Source: Xanthostigma xanthostigma (lineage: Eukaryota; Arthropoda; Insecta; Raphidioptera; Raphidiidae). From it: a DNA stretch of 64,000 nt. The stretch is taken from the NCBI GenBank assembly GCA_963575645.1, contig OY754476.1:62001-126000 (forward strand). Reading direction: 5' to 3'. Numbering within the stretch: position 1 is the stretch's first letter; each line of letters begins with the position of its first letter. The notes under the pieces are model-generated. The model searched no databases. It was not told the origin of the DNA and was given only the letters and a program-made list of their open reading frames with translations. The position numbers and the translations under genes are program-made. Positions 42,577 through 53,373 of this stretch are shown here, piece by piece.

Positions 42577-42915
42577 ATGTGGGATAGGACTACGTTTTTC
42601 GTGGAGGTAAAGTTGTACAATAGGAATCTGACATCTCTTCCACGTTTTTTCGACATTGTTGCTGTATTTTCATGTGCATGGCACATGCAGAGACACATGT
42701 CCATGTGTGACTTCATGCTCAAGGAGGATCAATATCCGCAAAAATTTGCCATGATTCAGGGTACTTTCACACACATGGAAGAACGGCGGAAAACGACCAG
42801 ATTTTTTATAATGGTGGTAGGCCGACTCTTGTCTTTTGTCGATCCATGGAGTTACTCCCGTTACGTGAACCTTATGGCGCCTCTACACAAGTGGCCAGTA
42901 CCGCCACTCAAATAA
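42577..42915 (+). other. Unexplained 112-codon open frame
   Basis: An open frame starting MWDRTTFFVEVKLYNRNL runs into the left end of the MITE at 42873. It has a mixed amino-acid composition with no domain that I recognise and no clear splice context. It may be part of a mobile element or chance. Confidence 0.2.
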
Positions 42916-43141
42916 GTGCCCATCATCGCCGCGATGATTGCCTAGCCCTCTACACAATCGTGCCGGTCCGATTGTGTGTACGGGCGTACGATGCTGGCCA
43001 CGCATTCCTTTGATGTACCGACAATCAACCGATTACTGCCGATTACAGGCGATTATGTCCACGCACCGACGAATATGCCCTCTACACATTCGTGAGTGCC
43101 TGTAAGTGGCGGTGCTGGCCACGTGTGTAGTGGAGGCTTAA
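42873..43141. mobile_element. GCCTCTACACAAGTGGCCAG MITE
   Basis: CGCCTCTACACAAGTGGCCA plus GTACCGCCACTC at the left is mirrored by GTGGCGGTGCTGGCCACGTG and TAGTGGAGGC at the right. The interior is GC-rich with further CGATTATGTCC/CGATTACAGG motifs. Target-site duplication is not resolved. Confidence 0.7.
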
Positions 43142-43344
43142 TATAGGTATTAAAATATTCTCTTTTACAGGCCAGACTGTAGATATTACATACGCATGTA
43201 CATATCTAGTATCCACATTTAATGTTTGGTTAATGGAAGTAGCTCCACGGATCGATTGAATCACGAAGTCTTTAATCAGGAGACCAAGCTTTCTATGCCA
43301 TAATATATATATGACCCTGGAGGGAGCAAATTAGAAATTTCTTA

Positions 43345-43480
43345 AGCCGGGTCTCCCGTGCTTGTTTTGCCGTCCTGGATACGCCAGTGCTTGCGGTTTA
43401 CGAAAAAGACAAAAGTATATGTTTGCACCCTGAAGGTTCGATTGCGATTTTATTCCTATGCCCAGTATAGAATAAAAGTA
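43345..43480 (-). repeat. Uninterrupted inverted copy of the repeat at 18953-19510
   Basis: CGTGCTTGTTTTGCCGTCCT, GGATACGCCAGTGCTTGCGG and GTTTGCACCCTGAAGGTTCG, then TTTTATTCCTATGCCCAGTA, correspond inverted to both flanks of the insert at 19012-19428. This serves as the empty site. Confidence 0.7.
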
Positions 43481-43893
43481 TTTGTGTTAACTCCATAGAT
43501 TTCTGGAGTTTCTCCGTCCTCATGTGTTAGCCATCTTCACTCTTCAAGAGGAGGTTTATATCTATGGTTTCAATAGAACTTAGACAATCTATGGAACGCG
43601 TTGTTCTTATGTTATTGGAATCAGTTCCCTACTTTCATTATGCGTTTACAAATCCACCCATAGAGTCGCAACTTTTCGTTCGTGTGTTGAATTTCAGAAT
43701 AACACCTATGTAACTATTTTAAAAATTTTGTGGATTGGTAGTAACTAGTGGAAGCTGAAATATGGAAGGTATACCACCGAATTGTGATAGTGAAACAGAA
43801 TGTTGCAATTAATTCTTGAAGTGTGGCTGTTTTGATTGTATATAATATGCAAAAATATTTATCTTAACGCGGAATAATTTTTAAAATCTTAAA

Positions 43894-46800
43894 ATGTTCA
43901 ATCGCGTTAAAAATGCAATTGTAAATGCTGTTGCAGGAGATACAATAGATAATAATGGAAGTATAAATACGACGAACCAAAGTAGGATAAAGTATGAGAG
44001 ACCAGCCTTTTTGGGAATCGACGAGTCTAGTATTAGTAACGTAGTGGATCACAAGTTAAGGCCCATAATTGTGAATAAGAATTTTGCTACTATGCCGTTC
44101 CATTCTGGTGTGTATGTTTTCTAACCTTACCTGACAGTTATTGTTGTAACATTGTATTCTTATTTTTTGTCAGGCCATTTTGCAATTGTTGACATTTATA
44201 TTACAAACATCGTTCTATTAGACAATTTTCAGAACAATAATTAATAATTTTAGGATATGGAGAGTGTGTCAACGCAGGAAAGTCAACTTTAAACGAGGAC
44301 CAAGCGTCGTATTATACACGAAATTTGCAGCGTGAAAACAGCGAGAATCGGGGCTACGAGATACCGTATACCTATTTCGGATTGTTCGATGGTCATGCCG
44401 GATTCGGGTCGGCTGTAGCAGCTGCAAGGCAGCTACATCATATTGTTCATGTATGTTTTTTTTTTGTTGATTCATTTTATCTAAAATAATAAAATTAATG
44501 GTTCATTGTTTTAAAGGAAAAATTAGTGGACATTATGGATGAACTTTTGATGGATGATACTATGCTATCATCGAACGTAACTAAAAATGCTTTGATAGTG
44601 GGAGTATTGGAGCAAGCCTTTAAAGAGATGGTACCTACATTTTTTGCTGGTGATAAATTGTTAATAACTGTTTTATTATATTAAATTTGTTCATTACATT
44701 TGTATAGGATGAGCTGATAGCTAAGAATCTAACAATCTATGAACCAGCTGGAGGATGTACCGCTCTGGTAATACTAATGATTTTAGGAAAGATTTTCATA
44801 GCGAATGCGGGTGATTCGCGAGCCGTTATGTTTTTGAATTCTGCTGGAATTGTAAAATCATTATCCAGTGATCATACTCCGGAGACAGAAAAGAAACGAA
44901 TCCGGTTCCTGGCTGCACAACAGCCAAAACTTCTTGGAGCAGAGTTTACATGCAAAGAATACTTGGAGAGGCCCTTACAGAGGAACTTGGGTAGAAGAAT
45001 ACTTTTCCGTGACCCGATGATGACTGGATGGGGATCTAAAATTCTAAGCGTCGAGGATCTAAAGTACCCAATCATAAACGGCGAAGGGAAAAGGGTATGT
45101 AGAAAATTTTTAATTTAAATAGCTATTTGTCTATTGATTTTTTGAGATTAACTATTGATTGTTTTATTAGAAATAATTAAAAAATGTTAGTGTTAAAGAT
45201 CTCCTTAGGAGTCTAGGACTGTGCCATTTTTTCCAGTGATCAGTTAAGCCGATTAGTGAAAAAAATTACAAAATAGGGTCAAGAAGGCTAAAAATGAGAC
45301 GGATTTTAGAACTTTCTACTTTCTGAAGCTATGTTGTACTTCCTTAGGAAACGTTATTAACAGAACCTTTTCTTTTTACATTATAATGTTTTAATAATGA
45401 TTTTGGCCTAATTCACACATTAAAACATATACAGTGTAACCTCTTTATAACGAATCTCAAGGGACCGAGCATTTTTTTCGTTATATGGAGGGAAGAAAAA
45501 AAAATAAATTTCACCTAATTAATTTATTCTAAACACATAATATAGTCTGTTTACTTTGCCTGACGTTTTTTATTTGTTTTGTATTTTATTAAGTATCTTA
45601 TGCGTGTCTTGGGTGTGGTGGAATCATCTTCATTAAGCAATAGGAATTTTTCGATAAGTTTAGCGGCATCAAGTGCTTGTTGAATAGATGATGATGGTTT
45701 ATAATCGTCCTCTTTACGTATGTATATATTTGCTGACGCCTAAATATGAACATATTTCTTCGTAATAGAGAATGACTTGCGCTGTAAAGAGGGTATTAAT
45801 GTATGGATTTTAAGGTAAACCAACCAAATTGTAAAACTTTCTACGTTATAGGGAGTTTTTCGTTATAACGAAGGACGTTATAAAGAGGTTACACTGTATT
45901 TAACAAAAAGTGTGTCTCATTTTTACCTTTGATTTAGGATAAATATGAGATACTTAGGATAAAAAAAGACATGCTTTATTTCAGTGTTGTAACTACGAAT
46001 TATAAATGCGTTGGTAATTTTAAGACAGTAGAAGTTTATAGGGTTCCTTACATCAGATGAAAAAGGGGAACCCTTGTAGGATCATCTCGTATCTGTCTGT
46101 CTGCCACAGCTTGTTTTCTCCGAATATTCTAGACGGAAAAAGTTGAAATGTGGTACATAATAGTGTTAGATGACACAATCACGGACGTATAGCCTATATA
46201 AACGAATTTCGATTACATGAGTTAATTTTAGGGGCCAAATAAGAAAATTAAAAAGAAAATATTTTTCCAGTACATCATGTGACATATCAAATAAAAGGTC
46301 TCGTTATGAGAAATACAAATATATATTTTTTTATAATTTTAAAATGAATACGTTGAAAGATATCAAAAAAAATATACGAAAATCGAGCATTCTCCCGAAA
46401 CTACTGAGCTTAAAATTTAAAAAACAAATTGGTTGTCTGTAAAGTCGGTTTACGGACGATAGTTTTACATGATAAAGTCATAAAGAAACATTGATGAACT
46501 CTCTGACGTCACGCGAGAAGAGAGAGAAATGCGTACAAGCCGACGCTTGGGCCGATCGTGCCTCTCTATCGCTTATACTGCGCTCTCGCTTGCACGCTCA
46601 GGCGGAACGTGACACTTTTTCGTGCGTGCAGCCGGTGTTTCATCGATTTATAAGACGTTATCACGTCAAAAAATAGGAAATATAGGTCCTCAGTTGTTGA
46701 TGGTGGACACAGTTGTGTTCCTGGGCCGGAATAGTTGAGCCCATCCGCTCCTGTCAGTTATCGATGTTTAAATTTGACTTAAGTAATAAAGATGAGTATT

Positions 46801-47736
46801 TGGAAAGAATTCCGTGGCATAAGGCTCGAAAATGAAGCAATACTGAGATTTTTTTAAACTTGCATTTAATACTAACGTTTCGATACGTTTTGTATCATCT
46901 TCAGAGTGTTCTGTAATTATATTTTCTTAGTTATAAAATTGTTTTGAATTAAAATGTAAACACTCTGAAGATGATACAAAACGTATCGAAACGTTAGTAT
47001 TAAATGCAAGTTTAAAAAAATCTCAGTATTGCTTCATTTTCGATCCTTATGCCACGGAGTTCTTTCCAAATACTCATCATTAACTTCAACAGATCACAGT
47101 TACTCTATTTATTGAATAGAGTCAATCTTCATTTAAGTAATAAACTTTGCCTCCTTTATAAGATAAGTATAGATTTTATCATTTGTGTAAAATTTGTAGA
47201 GTCGTGTGATGGGAACTATCGGCGTTACCCGCGGTTTTGGCGACCACACGCTGACGGGGATGGGTACAAAGGTACTTATAAAGCCGTTTCTGTCATCGCA
47301 TCCTGATGTCCAAATCGTGAAACTAAATGAATTAGTAACATCTTCGGATGACGTTGTTGTCTTGGGAACAGACGGATTATGGGATGTCACGAGCATTATA
47401 CAGGCGGACAGAGTGATAAGAAAAACCTTTCAACAGTTCCCAACCGCATTGCATCGCTACAATTCTGCTGCGCAAGCGCTGGTAGCGCATGCGCGAGGAA
47501 AACTGATTGAACGCTCATGGCGATTGACTACTAACTTAAAACACGCGAGTGTAGACGATATATCAGTGTTTGTAATCCCGTTAGATCAATATAACAGAGC
47601 TACGAATTTAAAATTGAATCTAAGTGCCGACGAAGCATATAATGCTACCTTATCTTCACACGTATCAACATGCTCAAACCTTTCACCAGGTGTGTACGTT
47701 TCAGATGATGGATTGGATATGACAGGTGATTCATAA
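43894..47736 (+). CDS. PPM1H-like PP2C serine/threonine phosphatase
   Basis: Exons 43894-44107, 44254-44450, 44517-44630, 44708-45094 and 47200-47736 (TAA) join to 482 codons in continuous phase. The N-terminus MFNRVKNAIVNAV and NAGKSTLNEDQAS are typical of the PPM1H/J/M group. Metal-binding PP2C motifs are present: LFDGHAG (D117), ANAGDSRA (D211), TDGLWD (D362) and SVDDISVFV (D423/D424). The group-specific flap (DPMMTGWGSKIL, DLKYPIINGEGKR) and GTIGVTRGFGDH are also present. It lacks the long insertion of human PPM1H after the first metal motif. Human PPM1H removes phosphate from Rab GTPases phosphorylated by LRRK2, so the same is possible here but inferred. Intron 4 (2.1 kb) carries a pogo-like element, a GGGTTCCGT repeat, a MITE and a 120-bp-arm foldback. 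Confidence 0.92.
45432..45896. mobile_element. pogo-like element CAGTGTAACCTC, copy 2
   Basis: TA|CAGTGTAACCTCTTTATAAC to GTTATAAAGAGGTTACACTG|TA, closely related to 40741-41221 and in the same orientation. The interior has GCTGACGCCTAAATATGAAC in common. It lies in intron 4 of the PP2C gene. Confidence 0.82.
46040..46430 (+). repeat. GGGTTCC family repeat in the PP2C gene intron
   Basis: AGGGTTCCTTACATCAGATG and GGGGAACCCTTGTAGGATCA, then TCTGTCTGTCTGCC, are landmarks shared with 24690-25130. The remaining part, with TCAAATAAAAGGTCTCGTTA, is typical of an abundant lepidopteran repeat. Its end merges with the MITE at 46428. Confidence 0.5.
46428..46673 (-). mobile_element. GACGTGATAACGTC MITE, copy 4 (full length)
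   Basis: It begins TTGGTTGTCTGTAAAGTCGG and ends AAGACGTTATCACGTCAAAA, in inverted orientation relative to 16065-16238. It has a GC-rich interior (GCGCTCTCGCTTGCACGCTC) that is missing in copy 1. Confidence 0.8.
46791..47078. repeat. Foldback with matched 120-bp arms in PP2C intron 4
   Basis: The arm 46791-46910 (GATGAGTATTTGGAAAGAAT ... TCTTCAGAGTGTT) is mirrored at 46959-47078 almost base for base, with a loop of 48 bp. It includes ACTAACGTTTCGATACGTTT. In the pre-mRNA it would form a long double strand about 120 bp upstream of the last exon (47200). Confidence 0.92.
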
Positions 47737-47946
47737 TGCATTTAGTACATTGATTTTGATAATTAAAGTTAATACCTACATAATGCATATGTAAACTTCA
47801 TAAAACTTTTCAAAGATTATAATATTAATGTGATATTATCGACTGTTTTATAAATTTAAAGTCTAAAGAATGACGTTTTCTGTTTAAAATATAAAAGTAC
47901 TAGGTACAGCGTAAAATAACAAAGTTTTAAGGTCGACGCCTATCAA

Positions 47947-48250
47947 ATTAAATTTTATTTTCAATAATTATGAATAATGGGAATGCGGACACATAGGTAT
48001 ATAATTCTTTCCTTTATTGCTAACGTTTCGTCAAAAATATTGACTTTTTCAAAGCTCAAAAAAAAAACAATTTTTTTTTATTTTTTTAAATTAGAAAATA
48101 AAATTAAACATAAAAAATTATAATTTATTTTCCACTTTTTTATGTCAAAAAATTAAATAAAAATTGTAAACAACACTTTGTGATTCACAAAGTGTTGTTT
48201 ACAATTTTTATTTAATTTTTTATTCATAATTATTGAAAATAAATACTACG
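47947..48250. repeat. Foldback with a central perfect hairpin
   Basis: A perfect hairpin of about 31-bp arms at 48153-48221 (AAATTGTAAACAACACTTTG, TGATTC centre) lies inside outer arms TATTTTCAATAATTATGAAT (about 47957) and ATTCATAATTATTGAAAATA (about 48222). Confidence 0.75.
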
Positions 48251-49104
48251 GACTTTAAATGGAAAATAATATTAAATTTTATGTAGGGTCAAATTGTCAA
48301 CAGTGGATCACATTTTTTTTTCTATTGGCTATATCATACAATTTTAAGGTACCAAGAAAACTAAAATATGGCATCTGTATAGTGTGGTTATTTTAATTTA
48401 ATTTTTCATTATTTTTTTTTCATTATCTACAAAGAAAAATGTTTTATAAAAGTTTTTTTTTTAAGTAGAAAATGATTCACTGTGTACTGCTAGATGGGTA
48501 CAGTGGTTCAGCCTTGAGTACACAGTGTGTCGTGTAGGTTTACAGTGAATCAATATAATTAAAAATGGGTTTTATCGATGCTTTATCAAAGAAATGAAAT
48601 AAAAATGCTGACAGTAACTGGTTGATTAGTAAAATGTTAGGTTACTTACCATACTTACCTATCTAATATGTAACATTCCATTATTATTAATAAATTTGTA
48701 ATTTTTGCAGTATTATAATCATTTTGTAGTGAGAATGACCACAGCAGCCGATTCACTTGTTGTTTTTTTTTTTTTTTTTGTTAAAATAAAAAAAATGTTA
48801 GATACACAGTGGATCATGATTCACTGTCTACTCAGTCTACTTGAACCACTGTGTACTGTCCGGCTATTTTGATATCTCACGTCAAAAATTTTAACTTTAG
48901 TTTAGGTTTGGATTATAATTGTTACGTTAAAATGTACCTAAATATATGCAGTTTACAATGAAACAAAAACATGCAAATAAGAAGTACCTTCGATTGACTA
49001 AAGTACGATGAAACTTACCTCGTAAAAAAAAAGTTTTGACACATGAAAACAAATAATAATTACATGTATCACTTGAACTGAAAAACACACGTGGCTGACG
49101 TTTA

Positions 49105-49480
49105 TATTGAAACGTTTCAAAAATTACAAAACTGAGCATAAATATAATATAAAAGCTTAAAATATTTTACATTGTCAGATTGGCATCAATGCTTGTCAAC
49201 CTTGATGCCAAATTGACAATGTATAATGTTCTAAGCTTTTACATTATATTTACGCTCAATTTTGTTATTTTTTAAACGTTTCAGTATAAAAATAGGTTTT
49301 GGAGCGAAATATCACTGTTTACTGTGAGTTTTGTCGTTTTTCTCAATAAAATCATATTATAAAATAATTAATATTTTTTAATCTCGCGCGCTTTTATCGG
49401 CGTTTTCCACGTACAAAATGGCTTCTAAAAGGTACAGGAGGCGCTAGTGTATCCGCAATCTATAAAATATATATATCTAT
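49105..49480. repeat. Single-unit copy of the 28821-29345 repeat (inverted)
   Basis: AACGTTTCAAAAATTACAAA and the palindrome TTACATTGTCAGATTGGCAT come first, then the body TTTTGGAGCGAAATATCACT ... TGTATCCGCAATCTATAAAA. One 190-bp unit is present instead of two. Confidence 0.75.
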
Positions 49481-51072
49481 GAGTATTATTTTAATGATTT
49501 TACCGACAATTCCCTGAAAATTGAATTGATTAAAAAGAATCAAATTTCATGTGTCTGTGATTTATTTGTTATTGATTATAATAAATCAAATGTATAACAC
49601 ACTGAGAATAATGTAGCAATTTTGTAAGTTAGAAGAAAGAAGTTTATTATATTTTTATAAAAGTGGCAGCATTTAGTTCTGATCTGAACACACATTGTGT
49701 AAGAAATCACCTGTAGTACAAAAAAGCTAAGAAAATAAATTTACTAAAACGCACTGGTAGCGGAAACCTGTCCCGTCAGATTTTCGCAGTGCACAGGACG
49801 ATACCCAAGAGCCTAAAAATATAAGTGATCATTAATGTGATTAAAAAGTTAATATGTATTTTTAAAATTTAGTCATAGTGATTTTATTTCAATTTTTAAT
49901 TCCGAGGTAGCTTTATAATGGCATAGTTTCTGTATCAAAGATAGACAAGTCGGAGGGCCCTCTTTCCAAAGCGGAATTTTTCGCTACGCCATTGTATCAA
50001 AAATCATTATTTTCAGCGTGTTAGAATGTTTAATATAGTTTTTGTTTTATAAAGTTTTTTTTTTAATCATTTATGTAACATTAATTACAATTAAAACAAT
50101 ATTTTCACTTTTGTTTGTTATAAAAAATTAACCGTACTTCGAATGTATGTTTATTAAATGAATTGCGACATAATTTAAAAGACTACATTTAAGTTAAAGT
50201 TGATTGTTTAGTTGTTAATACTATTTCTTATTGAGTTTTTGTCAGGCAAAATTTTAGTTATCACACGTATAGGGTTTGATCAGCCGGAACAAATGTACCA
50301 ATAATTTAATTAGTTAATAATACTCGCTCTGCAATAGTTTTCTGGTACTATTTTCAAATTTAATAGCACAATTTGAAAATTATGTCCGTAAAGAATTATT
50401 AATTTTGCAATTTTATAATATTTATTTCTAGAATGATGTCAAATACTTTTAAGAAACATAAATTTTACGTTTGTTTAATTTTAAATTTATTTTATACGTA
50501 AAGCATAGTTAGGAATTGTACCTGCGCGTGACTCAAATGGTCATATTGCAATGTTTTTTTAGAGTCTATTTATTAGCAAGTTCCACTGACCATGTGAGTT
50601 CATGACTAATTTGTGGATGCTGATAATATTAAACTCAAGCTAGTCAACTAATTAAAACTATTTGTTGTTATCTGATCTTAAAGATCAGGAAATTATTAAG
50701 AATAAAATCTGGTTTATTTTGTACCGAATTCCAATCCTAATGGTACCTACTTTACGAGTAAACAATTTTTTTTGTTCGTTTGTAAAATAGAAAATATTTC
50801 GCATATTTTTTATGTATTATTTTGCAAATCTATTTTATGATATAATTGGATGATTTGAGCAGAACTAGTATGCATGTTCATAGAAAGTCTGTGTTACGTT
50901 CTGAAACACCATCTTTTTGTTTTATATTGAGACATTTTTTCAATAAAATTTATTTAAAAAAAGTAGTCACGGTTTCATATCCTACAAAATACTGTATTTG
51001 CTATATGCAATGATGCATCATTATTTAGGTAGTGTTTGCTTCAGTGCAGCAATGCATCCATTTATATTTACT

Positions 51073-51530
51073 AGTGTGACCTGTGCGAATTATTCGCACT
51101 AAATAAGTATAATAATTATCACTTTACAAAATTATTTTTTAAATATGATTGCAGGTATTCAATTCATTTCTAATTTTGCACACTGCTTATAACGTTCTTC
51201 TTTTTTGTTGCAAAAGAAATATTATTATCATATAGAGGCGCAAGTAGCAAAAGCGTTGTTCAGCGTTGGCCGTCAGATGGCAGTATTTACAATATGAAGG
51301 TCAGATGTATATGACAGATCGAAATGTTAACGTTACGCCGTCAGATGGCAGACGTTGTTCAGAGTTTAATTAATTTACAAAAACAATAGCGATAATAAAT
51401 TTTTTAGTTGTCGGTGTCAGTAGAGCAAGCAATTATCTGTAAAATGATATATAATTTATGTGGAGAAATTGTGTGGTTTTTTCTAAAAAGGGAGGCAAAC
51501 ATCTTAAACCATAGCGTATTAATATATATG
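51073..51530 (+). repeat. GTCAGATGGCAG family repeat, copy 2
   Basis: Plus-oriented copy starting AGTGTGACCTGTGCGAATTA and ending GGGAGGCAAACATCTTAAAC, with two GTCAGATGGCAG motifs. It is colinear with 53791-54221. Confidence 0.75.
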
Positions 51531-51639
51531 ATTCACTTCACTAAGTCATTCACTTATCTACAAATAGTGGTTTCATAAATTTTAGAAGTTTAACCCTGTC
51601 TTGCCGATTTTGCTGAAATTTTAATTTTTACTAGGGTGT

Positions 51640-52392
51640 TAGACCACCCATACTGGTCGTTTTTTTCGAAAACGTTTAGTCGTTGTGTCAAAAATCTATT
51701 ATAAAAGGCCTAATGAAGAATCGAATTGTGATATTTTTTTCCCTCGGAAAGGTCGGCTTCCTTGTTAGTTTGCTCCAGAATGTTTAGAACTCCGGAATTT
51801 TAAATAGCACGATAGGTCGAAAGGTATTGTTGAAAAGATCTTTAAAAAATAAGCAAGTTTTGTAGGACATTTTTTTTTATTACTGCCACCCCTGTTACGT
51901 AATATTCGTTTGAAATTATTAAATTAACATGTCATAATAACGAACTTAATTTTAAAAGTTGGCATTTAAAATCTAGTTACCTAATTAAACAATGTCACAA
52001 TTGTTCTCCATTTACTTCTAAACACTGTTGAGATCTTCTAGAATCTAGATAATATGCTATGAGTAACTCTTAAGTATTTTCCGACAAAAAAAAAAAAAAC
52101 AATTGAAATTATTGAAAACTTATTGTGACATTGTTTAATTAGGTAACTAGATTTCAAATGTCGACTTTTAAAATTAAGTTTGTTATTCTGACATGTTAAT
52201 TTAATAATTTCAAACGAATATTACTTAACAGGGGTGGCAGTAACAAAAAAAATGAGCTACAAAACTTGCTTATTTTTTAAAGATATTTTTCCGGTAGAAA
52301 AAATATCACCATTCGATTCTTCATTAGGGCTTTTATACAACTCTCTACGACTAACCATTTTCGAAAAAAACGACTGGTAACTGTGGTCTGAC
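51640..52392. repeat. 750-bp foldback
   Basis: AGACCACCCATACTGGTCGT at the left pairs with CGACTGGTAACTGTGGTCT at the right, and TAATGAAGAATCGAATTGTG with CACCATTCGATTCTTCATTA. GTTACGTAATATTCGTTTGA (about 51895) pairs with TCAAACGAATATTACTTAAC (about 52210). Arms are 280-370 bp, with a left-only segment at about 51745-51830. Confidence 0.85.
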
Positions 52393-52412
52393 TCATCGTA
52401 TATATACTTACT

Positions 52413-52899
52413 AGTGATGTGCCAGATATCCGTATCCGCGGATATCCGAGGGAGAAGAAAGATCTGTATCCGTTAGTGTTTGGCGGATCTTTTACCTTAT
52501 TAATTTTCAATCCATACATGAAATTTTATATATATAGGTGATTAGGTAATAATGAAAACCTGTTAAATTCCATTCAGATTATTTTTTATTTTTTTAAATC
52601 GTATTTGGCACCTTTATGTTGCAAACATTTATCGTAGTGAGTACCATACCAATAGTACATAACTCAAAGGTACTAAATCAACTATCTTTTTAATGAGATA
52701 TTGCACATCGATCTTTGGAAAGAGACAATCTGTTATGAGATTTAACTCTTAAAGAGGTCAATAACTTTTTCCCATAACAGATAGTCTCTTTCCAAAGGTC
52801 GATGTGCAATATTTACCGCCGCGTACTCTAACAAAGTTAAGATCCGTATTCAGATCCATATCCGCGGATATATATTTTTAACAATCCGGCACATCACTA
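52413..52899. mobile_element. AGTGATGTGCC foldback MITE, copy D
   Basis: It begins AGTGATGTGCCAGATATCCG and ends CAATCCGGCACATCACT, in the same orientation as copy A. It directly abuts the foldback ending at 52392. Confidence 0.85.
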
Positions 52900-53373
52900 A
52901 TGATGATCACAAAGAACCTCCTATCTTAAAAATGAAAAAAGTACATATAGGTATACATACAAATATTTTAAAAATTCGAACATCTTTCTATGAAATATGG
53001 TGTTTATTCAAAAATAATATGTATTAAATACAAATTAAGTACATAATGTCAGCTGTGTCATAAATAGGGTCATCTGAACTCGGGGCAAAATTGAGATGTC
53101 GCAGCCTTAAAAATTCTTCGACAAAAATATTGAAATAAAACGACCACATTCGTACAAATGCTTGTCTTGTGGGGCTCGCAGCCCGGGCGCGGGCCCTGGA
53201 TGCCAGGCTCTGATCTGTCATGACTAAATTTCATTCACATTATTATTTCTAACTAAAATATATGTATTATATTTTTCTTTACAATAATTTTCTTAAATAA
53301 AGCATTTTTCTTGAAGTTCCTGGATCGGTCACATTTTCAGTAATAAAAAAAGTCATGCCAGTGAAAACTAATA

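Larger units (their letters stand above)
39876..43893. other. Repeat-filled interval between Ada3 and the PP2C gene
   Basis: No gene was found. Almost the whole interval is mobile or foldback sequence listed separately (39965-40364, 40448-40712, 40741-41221, 41474-42078, 42188-42497, 42873-43141, 43345-43480). The part at about 43490-43893 is unique-looking and should contain the promoter and 5' UTR of the PP2C gene. An unexplained open frame lies at 42577-42915. Confidence 0.55.
47737..53373. other. Repeat-rich intergenic region between the convergent PP2C and Hr78 genes
   Basis: No exon was found. Mobile and foldback sequences are listed separately (47947-48250, 49105-49480, 51073-51530, 51640-52392, 52413-52899). 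The 48460-48870 part repeats CAGTGGATCA, CACTGTGTAC and related motifs and may be a decayed transposon. The 49500-51050 part is AT-rich and shows nothing. An open frame at 53024-53221 (-) was judged non-coding. Confidence 0.5.

Noticed and set aside
44777-45118. Separate short gene
   Set aside because: It is exon 4 of the PP2C gene with read-through into the intron; the splice donor at 45095 ends the exon.
53024-53221. 65-codon minus frame downstream of Hr78
   Set aside because: The Hr78 model ends at 53374 with a phase-correct last exon; this frame has no receptor similarity and no matching splice acceptor.
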